12,429 nucleotides of DNA from Rhodospirillaceae bacterium (GTDB lineage Bacteria > Pseudomonadota > Alphaproteobacteria > CADEGL01). A model generated the notes under the pieces. It had not been told where the DNA came from. It did not search any database and saw only the letters and a program-made list of their open reading frames with translations. Shown here one piece after another: positions 1 to 7,410 of this stretch. The DNA lies in NCBI GenBank assembly GCA_018699755.1, contig JABIRQ010000296.1:1-12429 (forward strand), read 5' to 3'. The number at the start of each line of letters is the position of its first letter. The stretch's first letter is position 1. The translations under genes were made by a program, and so were the position numbers.

Positions 1-5
1 CGCCA

Positions 6-1151
6 TCAGTTGGCGGCGGCGCGCCCTTCGCTCGCGCGCCGTTTCTCCGTCGCGGTCTTAAGTTGGCCGCAGGCGGCGAAGATGTCGCGGCCGCGCGGCG
101 TGCGCACGGTCGAGACGTAGCCCGCCCGCTCGACGATCTCCGCGAAGGTGCGGATCGCCTCCGGAGTCGAGCAGTCGTAGGGCGAACCGGGCCAGGGATT
201 GAAGGGAATCAGGTTGATCTTGGCCGGAATGCCGGAGACCAGGCGCACCAGTTCGCGCGCCTCGGCCGGGGAATCGTTGATATCCCGCAGCATGACGTAT
301 TCGAAGGTGATGCGCCGCGTGGTGCCGAGCCCGGGATAGGTCCGGCAGGCTTCGAGCAGTTCGGCCAGCGGATACTTGCGGTTGATGGGCACGATCTCGT
401 CGCGCAGATCGTCCGAGACGGCGTGAAGGGAGACGGCGAGATTGACCCCCAACTCGGCCCCGCACCGCTCGATCAGGGGCACCACCCCGGCGGTCGAGAG
501 AGTGATCCGCCGCTTGGAAATGGCGATCCCCTCGGGGTCCATGACGATGCCGAGGGCCTTCGCCACGTTGTCGTAATTGTAGAGCGGTTCGCCCATGCCC
601 ATCATGACGATGTTGGTCAGGTCGCGCTCCTCGTCGGACGCGGTCCAGACGCCGAGGTCGTCGCGCGCCAGCATCACCTGGCCGACCACCTCGGCCGCGT
701 CCAGGTTGCGCACCAGGCGCTGGGTTCCGGTGTGGCAGAACCGGCAGTTCAGGGTGCAGCCGACCTGGGACGACACGCAGAGCGTGCCGCGCCGCGCTTC
801 GGGGATATGCACGGTCTCGACCTGGCTGCCGTCGGCCAGGCCGAGCAGCCATTTCCGCGTGCCGTCGCTCGAGCGCTGGCCCGTCGTCACCGGCGGCCGG
901 TCGAGCGTATAGGTCTCGGCCAGCGCCGCACGGGCATCCTTCGACAGATTGGTCATCTCGTCGAAGGAGCGCGCGCCGCGACGATAGACCCAGTTCCAAA
1001 GCTGCTTGGCGCGGAAGGGCTTCTCGCCCAGCGCGTCGACGGCGGCGGCGAAGCCTTCGCGGTCGAGGCCGACGAGACTCGGCCGGACCGGTTCGGGCCG
1101 GGCGGGCTCGACACGGGTTTCGGCGGCGGCGGTCTGGTCGGCGGCGTCCAT
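6..1151 (-). CDS. rlmN: 23S rRNA (adenine(2503)-C(2))-methyltransferase RlmN
   Basis: Radical-SAM enzyme of the RlmN/Cfr family, which methylates C2 of A2503 in 23S rRNA (and A37 of some tRNAs) in the cytoplasm. From the ATG at 1151 the protein has 381 residues, normal for the family. The [4Fe-4S] motif CTLNCRFC gives cysteines 132, 136 and 139. Cys125 (TLCVSSQVGC) and Cys361 (RGRDIFAACGQL) match E. coli Cys118 and Cys355; Cys355 is the transiently methylated residue. GMGEPLYNYDNV and LSTAGVVP are further family motifs. The frame stays open upstream to a GTG at 1208, three bases after the ialB stop (400 aa). Neither start has a good Shine-Dalgarno; I prefer the ATG because the 19 extra residues look unlike the family and their third-position GC is lower. 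It is the last gene of an apparent operon with ialB and trmH. Identity is near certain, the start less so. Confidence 0.95.
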   Translation of the reverse strand: MDAADQTAAAETRVEPARPEPVRPSLVGLDREGFAAAVDALGEKPFRAKQLWNWVYRRGARSFDEMTNLSKDARAALAETYTLDRPPVTTGQRSSDGTRKWLLGLADGSQVETVHIPEARRGTLCVSSQVGCTLNCRFCHTGTQRLVRNLDAAEVVGQVMLARDDLGVWTASDEERDLTNIVMMGMGEPLYNYDNVAKALGIVMDPEGIAISKRRITLSTAGVVPLIERCGAELGVNLAVSLHAVSDDLRDEIVPINRKYPLAELLEACRTYPGLGTTRRITFEYVMLRDINDSPAEARELVRLVSGIPAKINLIPFNPWPGSPYDCSTPEAIRTFAEIVERAGYVSTVRTPRGRDIFAACGQLKTATEKRRASEGRAAAN

Positions 1152-1211
1152 CACCCGGATATGGGCGATCCGCGCGGCGCAAGCAAGCGGCGCGGACCGA
1201 CGGTCCACGGC

Positions 1212-1733
1212 CTATTTGACGCCGCAGGCCTTGCCGATCGCCTTGTAGGCGGCGGTCACCCCGGACAGGGAATAGCTGTCGGTCGTCACCGTGCCGCGGC
1301 CGGACGTGCCCTTCACGACCATCGAGCGCCCCGCGATCATGGCTTTGCGCACGGACGCGTCCTTGGGCGCCCAGGCCGAGTCCGGGGTATCGGGATGGGT
1401 GTAGAGCTGGAAGGTCTTGTCGTCGATCTTCACCGTCGTCTCGCTGCCCGCCTTGTATTCATAGCCGGCGGTCACCCGCACCACGCCGGTCATCTGCGAG
1501 CCCGGCCGATGGACGATGGTGAAATAGGTTTGCCCGCGCGAGGTGTAGTCGCCCTTCTCCGACTTGGGCAGACTGGCCATGTAGCAGACCTTGGCGGCGC
1601 CCTCACCGTCCTCGAACGCATCCCAGTCGCCGAACTGGCCGATCAGGGTTTCCGCCGTCGCCGGCAGGGCCAGGACCATCAGAACGGCGGCGAGCGCGGC
1701 CCGGCCGCCGTATTCCATCGAACGCTTCGTCAT
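1212..1733 (-). CDS. Invasion-associated locus B (IalB) family exported protein
   Basis: 173-residue protein recognised as IalB family (named after Bartonella IalB) from the early GQFGDWDAF segment, the KVCYMASLPKS segment and a terminal cysteine (ACGVK). It starts with basic residues and a hydrophobic stretch (about 11-26) ending ALPATA|E, a typical Sec signal peptide, so the mature protein is probably periplasmic or outer-membrane associated. Cys50 and Cys170 could form a disulfide. The family is common in non-pathogenic alphaproteobacteria, so the name does not imply virulence; its molecular role is not established. The ATG shares four bases (ATGA) with the stop of the upstream RNA methyltransferase gene, and GAGGAG lies just before it at rather short spacing, which suggests translational coupling. 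A second ATG at 1718 would still leave a usable signal peptide. Confidence 0.85.
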   Translation of the reverse strand: MTKRSMEYGGRAALAAVLMVLALPATAETLIGQFGDWDAFEDGEGAAKVCYMASLPKSEKGDYTSRGQTYFTIVHRPGSQMTGVVRVTAGYEYKAGSETTVKIDDKTFQLYTHPDTPDSAWAPKDASVRKAMIAGRSMVVKGTSGRGTVTTDSYSLSGVTAAYKAIGKACGVK

Positions 1734-2290
1734 CGCTCCTCACGGTCGTTGTTCGCGGTTCGCTGCTTTTTCTTCCACAAGGGCTCGCCGAACACGTGCG
1801 GCGGCAGCGGCTCGGCCGGTCCGCCGGGCACCAGCGGCCGCGCGGCGAATCGCCCGGTGCTGATCAGGCGATCGTACATCACGATCGCGCCGGCAATGGC
1901 AAGGTTGACAGCGAATTTCGTCGGAATCTTGACGACATGGTCGCACAACCCGACCAAGTCGGGCGACAGGCTGCCGCGTTCCTGCCCCAGAACATAGGCC
2001 GCGCAGCGCGGATGGCGAAAACTGGGCAATTCGATCGCGTCGTCGGTGATCTCGACCCCGATCAAACGGCAGCCGACGGGCAGGCGCAGGTCGCGCACCG
2101 TCTCGAAGTCGTAGTGGGGCACGCTATCGGTCGAGCGCGAGGTGTCCGCGATCTCGCCCTCGTCCCGGGCATAGCTCGCAGCGACGGTGAACACGAACCC
2201 CGCTCCGAACGCGTGCGCCGTACGAAACAGGCTGCCCACGTTCATCTGCTTGGAAATGCGCTCCGCCCCGATACCGAAATAGCCGCGCAT
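1730..2290 (-). CDS. TrmH/SpoU-family RNA 2'-O-methyltransferase
   Basis: SPOUT-class RNA methyltransferase of 186 residues, expected to 2'-O-methylate a tRNA or rRNA nucleotide with SAM. All three SpoU motifs are present: NVGSLFRTAHAFGAGFVF at 17-34 (Asn17, Arg23), YVLGQERGSLSP at 99-110 (Glu104) and FAVNLAIAGAIVMYDR at 126-141 (Asn129); motifs 2 and 3 build the SAM-binding trefoil knot. The tail is basic (KKKQR), suiting RNA contact. The frame is open upstream to 2389, but homologous proteins begin at MRGYFGIG, and AAGG lies about eight bases before this ATG at 2290, so I choose it. There is no N-terminal RNA-binding domain, which resembles the short TrmL-like subgroup; the target nucleotide cannot be told from sequence. 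It heads the trmH-ialB-rlmN group and diverges from the asparaginase gene. Confidence 0.9.
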   Translation of the reverse strand: MRGYFGIGAERISKQMNVGSLFRTAHAFGAGFVFTVAASYARDEGEIADTSRSTDSVPHYDFETVRDLRLPVGCRLIGVEITDDAIELPSFRHPRCAAYVLGQERGSLSPDLVGLCDHVVKIPTKFAVNLAIAGAIVMYDRLISTGRFAARPLVPGGPAEPLPPHVFGEPLWKKKQRTANNDREER

Positions 2291-2297
2291 GGCCGGA

Positions 2298-2327
2298 CCT
2301 TGCCGGGCCATGCCGCCAAAGGCAAGG
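2298..2327 (-). promoter_or_regulatory. Inverted repeat over the trmH-like Shine-Dalgarno
   Basis: A perfect 7-base inverted repeat, CCTTGCC at 2298-2304 and GGCAAGG at 2321-2327, is separated by 16 bases. In the minus-strand transcript the 3' arm is GGCAAGG, which contains the AAGG likely used as ribosome binding site for the ATG at 2290, so folding could mask it. It could also be a chance repeat or a protein-binding site in this short divergent region. Confidence 0.35.
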
Positions 2328-2374
2328 TGTTTGCCCCCCAAGGCCATGAGAATGGGCCGGAAACCGTGCCGGAC

Positions 2375-3412
2375 ATGCCCCAAAGCCACTCCCCATCGTT
2401 ATCCACGACCGATCCCGTGCTGGTCGAAGTCACGCGCGGCCCGCTCGTCGAAAGCCGCCATCGCGGCGCGGCGGCGGTGGTCGATTCCGCCGGGCATACA
2501 GTCGCCGCCTGGGGCGATGTGGCGCGCCCCGTCTTTCCCCGTTCGGCGATCAAGGCGCTCCAGGCCATCGCCCTGGTCGAGAGCGGCGCGGCCGACGCCT
2601 TCGACCTTGGACCCGCGGAACTGGCCCTGGCCTGCGCTTCGCACAACGGCGAGGCCGCCCATGCCGAGGCGGTGCGCGCGTGGCTCCTCCGCATCGATCT
2701 GGGCGTGGACGATCTCGAATGCGGCGCCCATGCCCCGATGGGGGAGGAAGCGGAGCTCGACCTCGTCCGCGCGGGGCGGGAGGCCGGCGCGCATCACAAC
2801 AACTGCTCGGGCAAGCATGCCGGAATGCTGACCCTGGCCAAGCGGCTCGGCGTTCCGACGGCGGGCTATATCGCCGCGGACCATCCGGTCCAGAGCCTGG
2901 TGCGCCGCACCGTGGGCGAGATGGCGGGTTGCGACTTGGCCGAAGCGCCCGCCGGCACCGACGGCTGCGGCATCCCGACCCTGGCCATGCCGCTCGAGGC
3001 CATGGCGTGGGCCTTCGCCCGGATCGCCGATCCCGCGACCCTGGCGCCCGAACGCGCGGCGGCCGTGCGCCGCATCCGCGCGGCCGTCGCGGCGCGGCCT
3101 GACATGGTCGCCGGGCGCGGGCGATTCTGCACCGCCGTCATGGCGGCGGCGGGCGAAGCGGTCTTCGTCAAGACCGGCGCGGAGGGCGTGTTCTGCGCCG
3201 CCTTACCGGACATGGGCCTGGGCTTCGCCCTCAAGATCGAGGACGGCGCGACCCGTGCGGCCGAATGCGCCATCGCCGCTCTTCTCCTGGGTTTCGGCGC
3301 GGCGGACGGGCCGGGCGCGGCGGCCCTGACCGGCTACACGGACCGGACCCTGCGCAACTGGGCCGGCACCGAAACCGGCACGATCCGCCCCGCCGCGGAC
3401 TGGCCGGACTAG
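2375..3412 (+). CDS. Type III (Rhizobium ReAV-like) L-asparaginase
   Basis: 345-residue protein of the asparaginase II family (PF06089), which hydrolyses L-asparagine to aspartate and ammonia, most likely in the cytoplasm as there is no signal peptide. It keeps the residues described for the zinc-containing Rhizobium etli enzyme ReAV: the Ser-X-X-Lys pair Ser57/Lys60 (PRSAIKAL), Ser89 (CASHNGE), the metal ligands Cys144 and Lys147 (NNCSGKHAGM) and Cys198 (DGCGIPT), and Lys266 (FVKTGAEGVF). Most have the same +9 offset from ReAV numbering. The ATG at 2375 lacks a strong Shine-Dalgarno; GTG at 2417, inside the conserved start of the family (VLVEVTRGPLVESRHRG), is a less likely alternative. Transcription diverges from the trmH-like gene across 84 bases. 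It is unrelated to the E. coli AnsA/AnsB type and to Ntn-hydrolase asparaginases. Confidence 0.9.
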   Translation: MPQSHSPSLSTTDPVLVEVTRGPLVESRHRGAAAVVDSAGHTVAAWGDVARPVFPRSAIKALQAIALVESGAADAFDLGPAELALACASHNGEAAHAEAVRAWLLRIDLGVDDLECGAHAPMGEEAELDLVRAGREAGAHHNNCSGKHAGMLTLAKRLGVPTAGYIAADHPVQSLVRRTVGEMAGCDLAEAPAGTDGCGIPTLAMPLEAMAWAFARIADPATLAPERAAAVRRIRAAVAARPDMVAGRGRFCTAVMAAAGEAVFVKTGAEGVFCAALPDMGLGFALKIEDGATRAAECAIAALLLGFGAADGPGAAALTGYTDRTLRNWAGTETGTIRPAADWPD

Positions 3413-3426
3413 GCTCCAGCCCCTAT

Positions 3427-3458
3427 CATGGCGCGGCCCCGCCAAGGTCGACGCCATG
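3427..3458 (+). repeat. Hairpin between asparaginase and quinone oxidoreductase genes
   Basis: CATGGCG at 3427-3433 and CGCCATG at 3452-3458 form a perfect 7-base inverted repeat around 18 bases. It lies in the 86-base gap between the asparaginase stop and the oxidoreductase start. No T-run follows, so a classical terminator is not supported. It may be a leader hairpin or partial terminator. The rest of the gap shows only the purine-rich ribosome binding site GAGGGGAGA. Confidence 0.3.
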
Positions 3459-3498
3459 GTCTAGGGTGGGGGCGGCGAAGCGGCGAGGGGAGAGCGAC

Positions 3499-4482
3499 AT
3501 GCGGGCTGTTCTATGCACGGCTTACGAGGACCACGACGCCCTGGAAGTGGGCGAAGCGCCGAGCCGCGCGCCCGGCCCGGGCGAGGTGCGCATCGCCATT
3601 CATGCCGCCGGCCTGAACTTCGCCGACACCTTGATGGTCGAGGGCAATTATCAGGTGAAGCCCGAACTGCCCTTCGTGCCGGGCCTTGAGGGCGCGGGCG
3701 AGGTGATCGAGGTGGGCGAGGGGGTCGAGCGGGTGAAGCCGGGCGACCGGGTCGCCGCGACCGTCGAACACGGCGCCTTCGCCGAGGAGGCCGTCGCGCG
3801 GGAGATCGACACATACCCCATCCCCGATTCGATGTCCTTCGAGATCGCCGCCGGCTTTCCCGTGGTCTACGGCACCTCCCATGTCGGGTTGCGCCGCCGC
3901 GCCAATCTCCAGGCCGGCGAGACCCTCCTGGTCCACGGCGCGGCGGGCGGCGTCGGGTTGACGGCGGTCGAGATCGGCAAGGCCCTGGGGGCGACGGTGA
4001 TCGCCAGCGCGGGCAGCGCCGAGAAGCTGGAGGTCGCCCGCGCCCACGGCGCCGACCATCTGGTCAACCACCGCAACGAGGACCTGCGCGAAGCGATCAA
4101 AGGCCTGACCGGCGGGCGCGGCGCGGACGTCATCTACGATCCGGTCGGGGGCGACGTGTTCGACGCTTCGCTGCGTTGCATCGCCTGGGAAGGACGGCTT
4201 CTCGTCGTCGGCTTCGCGAGCGGGCGCATCCCAAAGGCCCCCACCAACTATCTGCTGGTGAAGAACTGCGCGGCCATGGGCGTGTTCTGGGGCGCCTATC
4301 GCCACCGCGACCCGAAGGTCATCGCCGACGCCATGGCGGAGCTGCTGGCTTGGTACGAGGCGGGCAAGCTCAAGCCGCTGGTCTCGCAGACCTATGACTT
4401 GGCCGAGGCGGGAACCGCCATGGCCGATATGCGCGCGCGCCGCTCGACCGGCAAGCTGGTCGTGACCACGGGCCGGGGCTAG
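3499..4482 (+). CDS. NADPH:quinone oxidoreductase family protein (zinc-independent MDR)
   Basis: 327-residue cytoplasmic member of the medium-chain dehydrogenase/reductase superfamily, quinone oxidoreductase branch. An N-terminal GroES-like domain (about 1-125, with LNFADTLMVEGNY and PFVPGLEGAGEV) is followed by a Rossmann domain with the nucleotide-binding motif HGAAGGVGLTAVEIGKALGA around 146-165 and the family segments GRGADVIYDPVGGDVF and EGRLLVVGFASGRIP. The catalytic- and structural-zinc cysteines of alcohol dehydrogenases are absent, as expected in this branch. The expected reaction is NADPH-dependent reduction of quinones or enones; the substrate cannot be assigned. ATG 3499 is preceded by GAGGGGAGA at good spacing, and upstream in-frame sequence is unlike the family. 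It may be cotranscribed with the glycosyltransferase gene 22 bases downstream, though no functional link is evident. Confidence 0.92.
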   Translation: MRAVLCTAYEDHDALEVGEAPSRAPGPGEVRIAIHAAGLNFADTLMVEGNYQVKPELPFVPGLEGAGEVIEVGEGVERVKPGDRVAATVEHGAFAEEAVAREIDTYPIPDSMSFEIAAGFPVVYGTSHVGLRRRANLQAGETLLVHGAAGGVGLTAVEIGKALGATVIASAGSAEKLEVARAHGADHLVNHRNEDLREAIKGLTGGRGADVIYDPVGGDVFDASLRCIAWEGRLLVVGFASGRIPKAPTNYLLVKNCAAMGVFWGAYRHRDPKVIADAMAELLAWYEAGKLKPLVSQTYDLAEAGTAMADMRARRSTGKLVVTTGRG

Positions 4483-4504
4483 GCGCCCGGCGCCGCACCC
4501 GGTC

Positions 4505-6928
4505 TTGGCCCCCCGCCCGCCCACCAGCGACCTGGCCGCCCGCTTTCGCGAGGCCGTGCGTCTGCACCAGGCCGGACGGCTCGACCAGGCCCTGGCGCTC
4601 TACGGGCAAATCCTCAAGGCGGACCCGCGCCATGCCGACACCCTGCATCTGAGCGGTCTCGCCCTGCTGCAGTCCGGCGATGCGGCGGGCGCGGTGCGAC
4701 CCCTGGAACGCGCGGTCAAGGCACGGGACGACCGCGCGCCCTATCACCTGAACCTGGCCGAGGCCTATCGCCTGACCGGCAAGGCGGCGCGGGCCGCGCG
4801 GCACTACGAACGCGCCCTCGCCCTCGATCCCGGCAATGCCGGGGCGCTCAACAACCTCGGCGGCCTGGCCCTCCAGACCGGGCGCATCGACGCGGCGGCC
4901 GAGGCGTACCGGCGCCTGGCCGAGGCGCGGGCCGATCTGCCCGACGGCCCCTTCGGTCTCGGCAACGCCCTCTATGCCGGAGGCCGGACCGAGGACGCGA
5001 TCGAGGCCTATCGCGACGCCCTCGCCCGCCAGGCCGACCATCCGGGCGCGACCCTGAACCTGGCCCAACTGCTGGCCGAAAACGGGCGGGCGGATGAAGC
5101 GATCGGCCTGCTCGACACCGCTCTCGCCCGCCATCCCGACGTTCCGGAACTCCACTACGCCCGGGGCGCGGCCCTGCGCGCGGCAGGCGATCTGGCCGCC
5201 GCGGCCGCGGCCTACCGCGCGGCCCTGGACCTCCGCCCAGATTTCCTGGAAGCACGCTTCAACCTGGGCGCGGCCCTGCAGGAGGACGGCGCGCTGGACG
5301 AGGCCGCCGCCTGCTACGAACGGGTGCTGGAAATCGATCCGAACCACGCCCGCGCCCACAACAACCTGGGCACCGTCCATGCCGAGCGGGCCGACCACGA
5401 AGCCGCGCAAGCCTGCTACGCCCGCGCCCGCGCCCTCGATCCCGGCGACCCCGAACCGCTGGTCAATTTCGGCAACTCCTATACCGAACAAGGCCGGACC
5501 GAGGACGCGGCCGACGCCTATCGGGCGGTGTTGAATTTAAGCGAATCGGGGGGCACGCGCTTTCGTCTCGCCACCCTTCTTCCCGTCATCCCCGGCACGG
5601 TCGAGGAGATCGCCGACGCGCGAGCACGCTACGCCGAAGCCTTGGAAGAACTAGCCGCCGACCCGCCTCCCCTCGCCGATCCGCTGGGCGAGGTCGGCAA
5701 GACGGCTTTTCTACTGGCCTATCACGGCGAGAACGACCGCACCTTGCAGCTGCGCCTGGCCGAAACCTATGCCCGGGCCTGCCCCTCCCTGCTTGAGGCC
5801 GCGCCCCATTGCGCGGGCTGGCACGGCCCGGCGGACAAACGCATCCGCATCGGCTTTGTCTCGCGCCATCTGCGCGCCCATACCATCGGCCGCCTGATGG
5901 CCGAGACCATCCGCCGCCTCGACCGGACGCGTTTCCACGTCACCGTCTTCCGCTTTCCCCAGGAGGACGACGCCCTGGCCAAAGTCATCGCGGAGAGCGC
6001 GGACGCGGTCGCGACCCTGCCGCCGGACCTGGCGGCGATGCGCCGCATCATCGCCGAAGCCCGGCTCGACGTGCTGCACTATCCCGATATCGGCATGGAG
6101 CCGGCGACCTATTTCCTGGGCTTCGCCCGCCTCGCCCCGGTGCAATGCGCCTTCTGGGGCCATCCCGACACGACCGGCCTGCCGGGCATCGACTATTTCC
6201 TGTCTTCCGCCGCCTTCGAGGCCGAGGACGCCGAGGCCCATTACAGCGAGACCCTCGTCCGCCTGCCCACGACGAATGTCTGCTACGCCCGGCCCGAACG
6301 GCCCGCCGAGATTCCCGCCCGCGCGGCGTTGGGTCTGCCGGAGGACGGTACCCTCTACCTCTGTCCGCAAAGCCTGTTCAAGCTGCGTCCCGAATTCGAC
6401 CTCGTTCTGGGCCGCATCCTGGACGGCGACCCGAACGCGACCCTGGGCCTGCTGGCGGGCAACAACGCCCATTGGACCGGGCTGCTGCGCGGCCGCCTGG
6501 CGCGCAATCTGGGCGACGCCCTCGCGCGGGTGCGTTTCATCGGCCGCCTGCCCTATGAAGGCTTCCTCGGCCTGCTCACCGCCGCCGACGTGATGCTGGA
6601 CACCCCGGTCTTCTGCGGCGGCAACACGACCCTGGAGGGCCTGGCCATGGGCACGCCCATCGTGACCCTGCCCAGCCCCTATCTGCGCGGCCGCCTCTCG
6701 GCCGGCTTCTACGCCAAGATGGGATACGAGGACCTGGTGGCGCGGGACGAGGACGACTATGTCCGCATCGCCCTGGCCCTTGGGACGGACCCAAATGCCC
6801 GGGCCACCGCCCGCGCGCGCATCGAAGACGCCAGCCCGGTCCTGTTCGGCGACGAGCGGCCAGTGCGCGAGCTTGAGGACTTCCTGGTTCAGGCGGTCGA
6901 GGCCGCGTCTTCCATCTCGCGGAGATAG
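4505..6928 (+). CDS. TPR-repeat glycosyltransferase family 41 protein (SPINDLY/O-GlcNAc-transferase-like)
   Basis: 807-residue protein. Residues about 13-345 form some ten tetratricopeptide repeats (several with the LNNLG or HNNLG pattern of OGT superhelices). A linker at 350-435 (RFRLATLLPVIP, FLLAYHGENDRTLQ) is typical of bacterial SPINDLY-like proteins. The GT41 catalytic region spans about 445-800: RIGFVSRHLRAHTIGRL, LAPVQCAFWGHPDTTGLPGI, LCPQSLFKLRPEFD (candidate nucleotide-contacting Lys626) and FCGGNTTLEGLAMGTPIVTLP. The family moves a sugar from a nucleotide-sugar, classically GlcNAc or fucose, to Ser/Thr of proteins; donor and acceptor are unknown here. There is no signal peptide, so it is cytoplasmic. 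The first start in frame is TTG 4505, without a clear Shine-Dalgarno; an in-frame stop at 4463 and no ATG/GTG between rule out a longer form, while GTG 4556 would cut into the first TPR. It overlaps the convergent dinB-like gene by 40 bases. Confidence 0.9.
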   Translation: MAPRPPTSDLAARFREAVRLHQAGRLDQALALYGQILKADPRHADTLHLSGLALLQSGDAAGAVRPLERAVKARDDRAPYHLNLAEAYRLTGKAARAARHYERALALDPGNAGALNNLGGLALQTGRIDAAAEAYRRLAEARADLPDGPFGLGNALYAGGRTEDAIEAYRDALARQADHPGATLNLAQLLAENGRADEAIGLLDTALARHPDVPELHYARGAALRAAGDLAAAAAAYRAALDLRPDFLEARFNLGAALQEDGALDEAAACYERVLEIDPNHARAHNNLGTVHAERADHEAAQACYARARALDPGDPEPLVNFGNSYTEQGRTEDAADAYRAVLNLSESGGTRFRLATLLPVIPGTVEEIADARARYAEALEELAADPPPLADPLGEVGKTAFLLAYHGENDRTLQLRLAETYARACPSLLEAAPHCAGWHGPADKRIRIGFVSRHLRAHTIGRLMAETIRRLDRTRFHVTVFRFPQEDDALAKVIAESADAVATLPPDLAAMRRIIAEARLDVLHYPDIGMEPATYFLGFARLAPVQCAFWGHPDTTGLPGIDYFLSSAAFEAEDAEAHYSETLVRLPTTNVCYARPERPAEIPARAALGLPEDGTLYLCPQSLFKLRPEFDLVLGRILDGDPNATLGLLAGNNAHWTGLLRGRLARNLGDALARVRFIGRLPYEGFLGLLTAADVMLDTPVFCGGNTTLEGLAMGTPIVTLPSPYLRGRLSAGFYAKMGYEDLVARDEDDYVRIALALGTDPNARATARARIEDASPVLFGDERPVRELEDFLVQAVEAASSISRR

Positions 6929-7410
6929 AACAGCAAATCCAATGACGGCGGCGTCATCCCCGTCTGGCTCAGCATGGCGTGGGCCTGGCCCCGGTGATGG
7001 GTCTGATGATTGAACATATGACCCAGGATCAGGGGCAGCGGCGTCTTGCCCACCCCGGCCGTGAAGCTCTGATATTCCAGGATGGTCAGCATATCCTCCG
7101 CCGCGAGGCCGTCGGCATAGGTGAGAATGCCCCGGTCTTCCGCCGTCCGCGCAGTGCGCAGTTCCTCGAAATCGTCGAAAAGAATTTCGTCGAGGCGCGT
7201 GACGCCGTGTTCGCGGTGCTGGATTCGTCCCATCCAGATGCGGTCGCCCGCCAGAAGGTGATTCAGGGTGCCGTGGATCGAGCCGAAGAATGCCTTGCGA
7301 TCGCGCCGGCGGTCCGTATCGGAAAGCTGGGCGCAGGCATCGTAGAGCCGGATATTGGCCCAGGCGTTGTAGCGCGCCAGGGTGCGGAAATACTGGACGC
7401 CAAGCTCCAT
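6889..7410 (-). CDS. DinB-superfamily protein (second gene of tandem pair)
   Basis: 173-residue DinB/YfiT-like four-helix-bundle protein, not the polymerase IV DinB of E. coli. Family features are the start QYFRTLARYNAWAN and the putative metal-binding histidines His51 (LNHLLAGDRIW), His135 and His139 (FNHQTHHRGQAHAML), the usual triad for a divalent metal. Superfamily members include thiol transferases and uncharacterised putative metalloenzymes; the reaction here is unknown. ATG 7410 has GGGAGG at good spacing and overlaps by one base the stop of the upstream paralogue (TGATG), implying translational coupling. A longer frame to 7626 lies inside the paralogue in another frame and is not coding. 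Its 3' end overlaps the convergent glycosyltransferase gene by 40 bases. It is close to its upstream neighbour throughout, consistent with an old tandem duplication. Confidence 0.88.
   Translation of the reverse strand: MELGVQYFRTLARYNAWANIRLYDACAQLSDTDRRRDRKAFFGSIHGTLNHLLAGDRIWMGRIQHREHGVTRLDEILFDDFEELRTARTAEDRGILTYADGLAAEDMLTILEYQSFTAGVGKTPLPLILGHMFNHQTHHRGQAHAMLSQTGMTPPSLDLLFYLREMEDAASTA

Noticed and set aside
63..1997. Long plus-strand open frame of 644 codons opposite rlmN, ialB and the trmH-like gene
   Set aside because: It is the antisense shadow of three genes with clear family motifs; its translation is low-complexity Gly/Arg/His-rich with no recognisable domain, as is common at this GC content.
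4483..4504. Possible terminator in the GGCGCC-rich gap between oxidoreductase and glycosyltransferase genes
   Set aside because: Only short self-complementary GC words with no T-run; read-through into the next gene is more likely.
3511..4524. Minus-strand open frame opposite the quinone oxidoreductase gene
   Set aside because: No family motif, while the plus strand encodes a full MDR enzyme with a good ribosome binding site.
4583..5540. Repetitive DNA within the glycosyltransferase gene
   Set aside because: The periodicity is that of encoded tetratricopeptide repeats, not a DNA repeat array.
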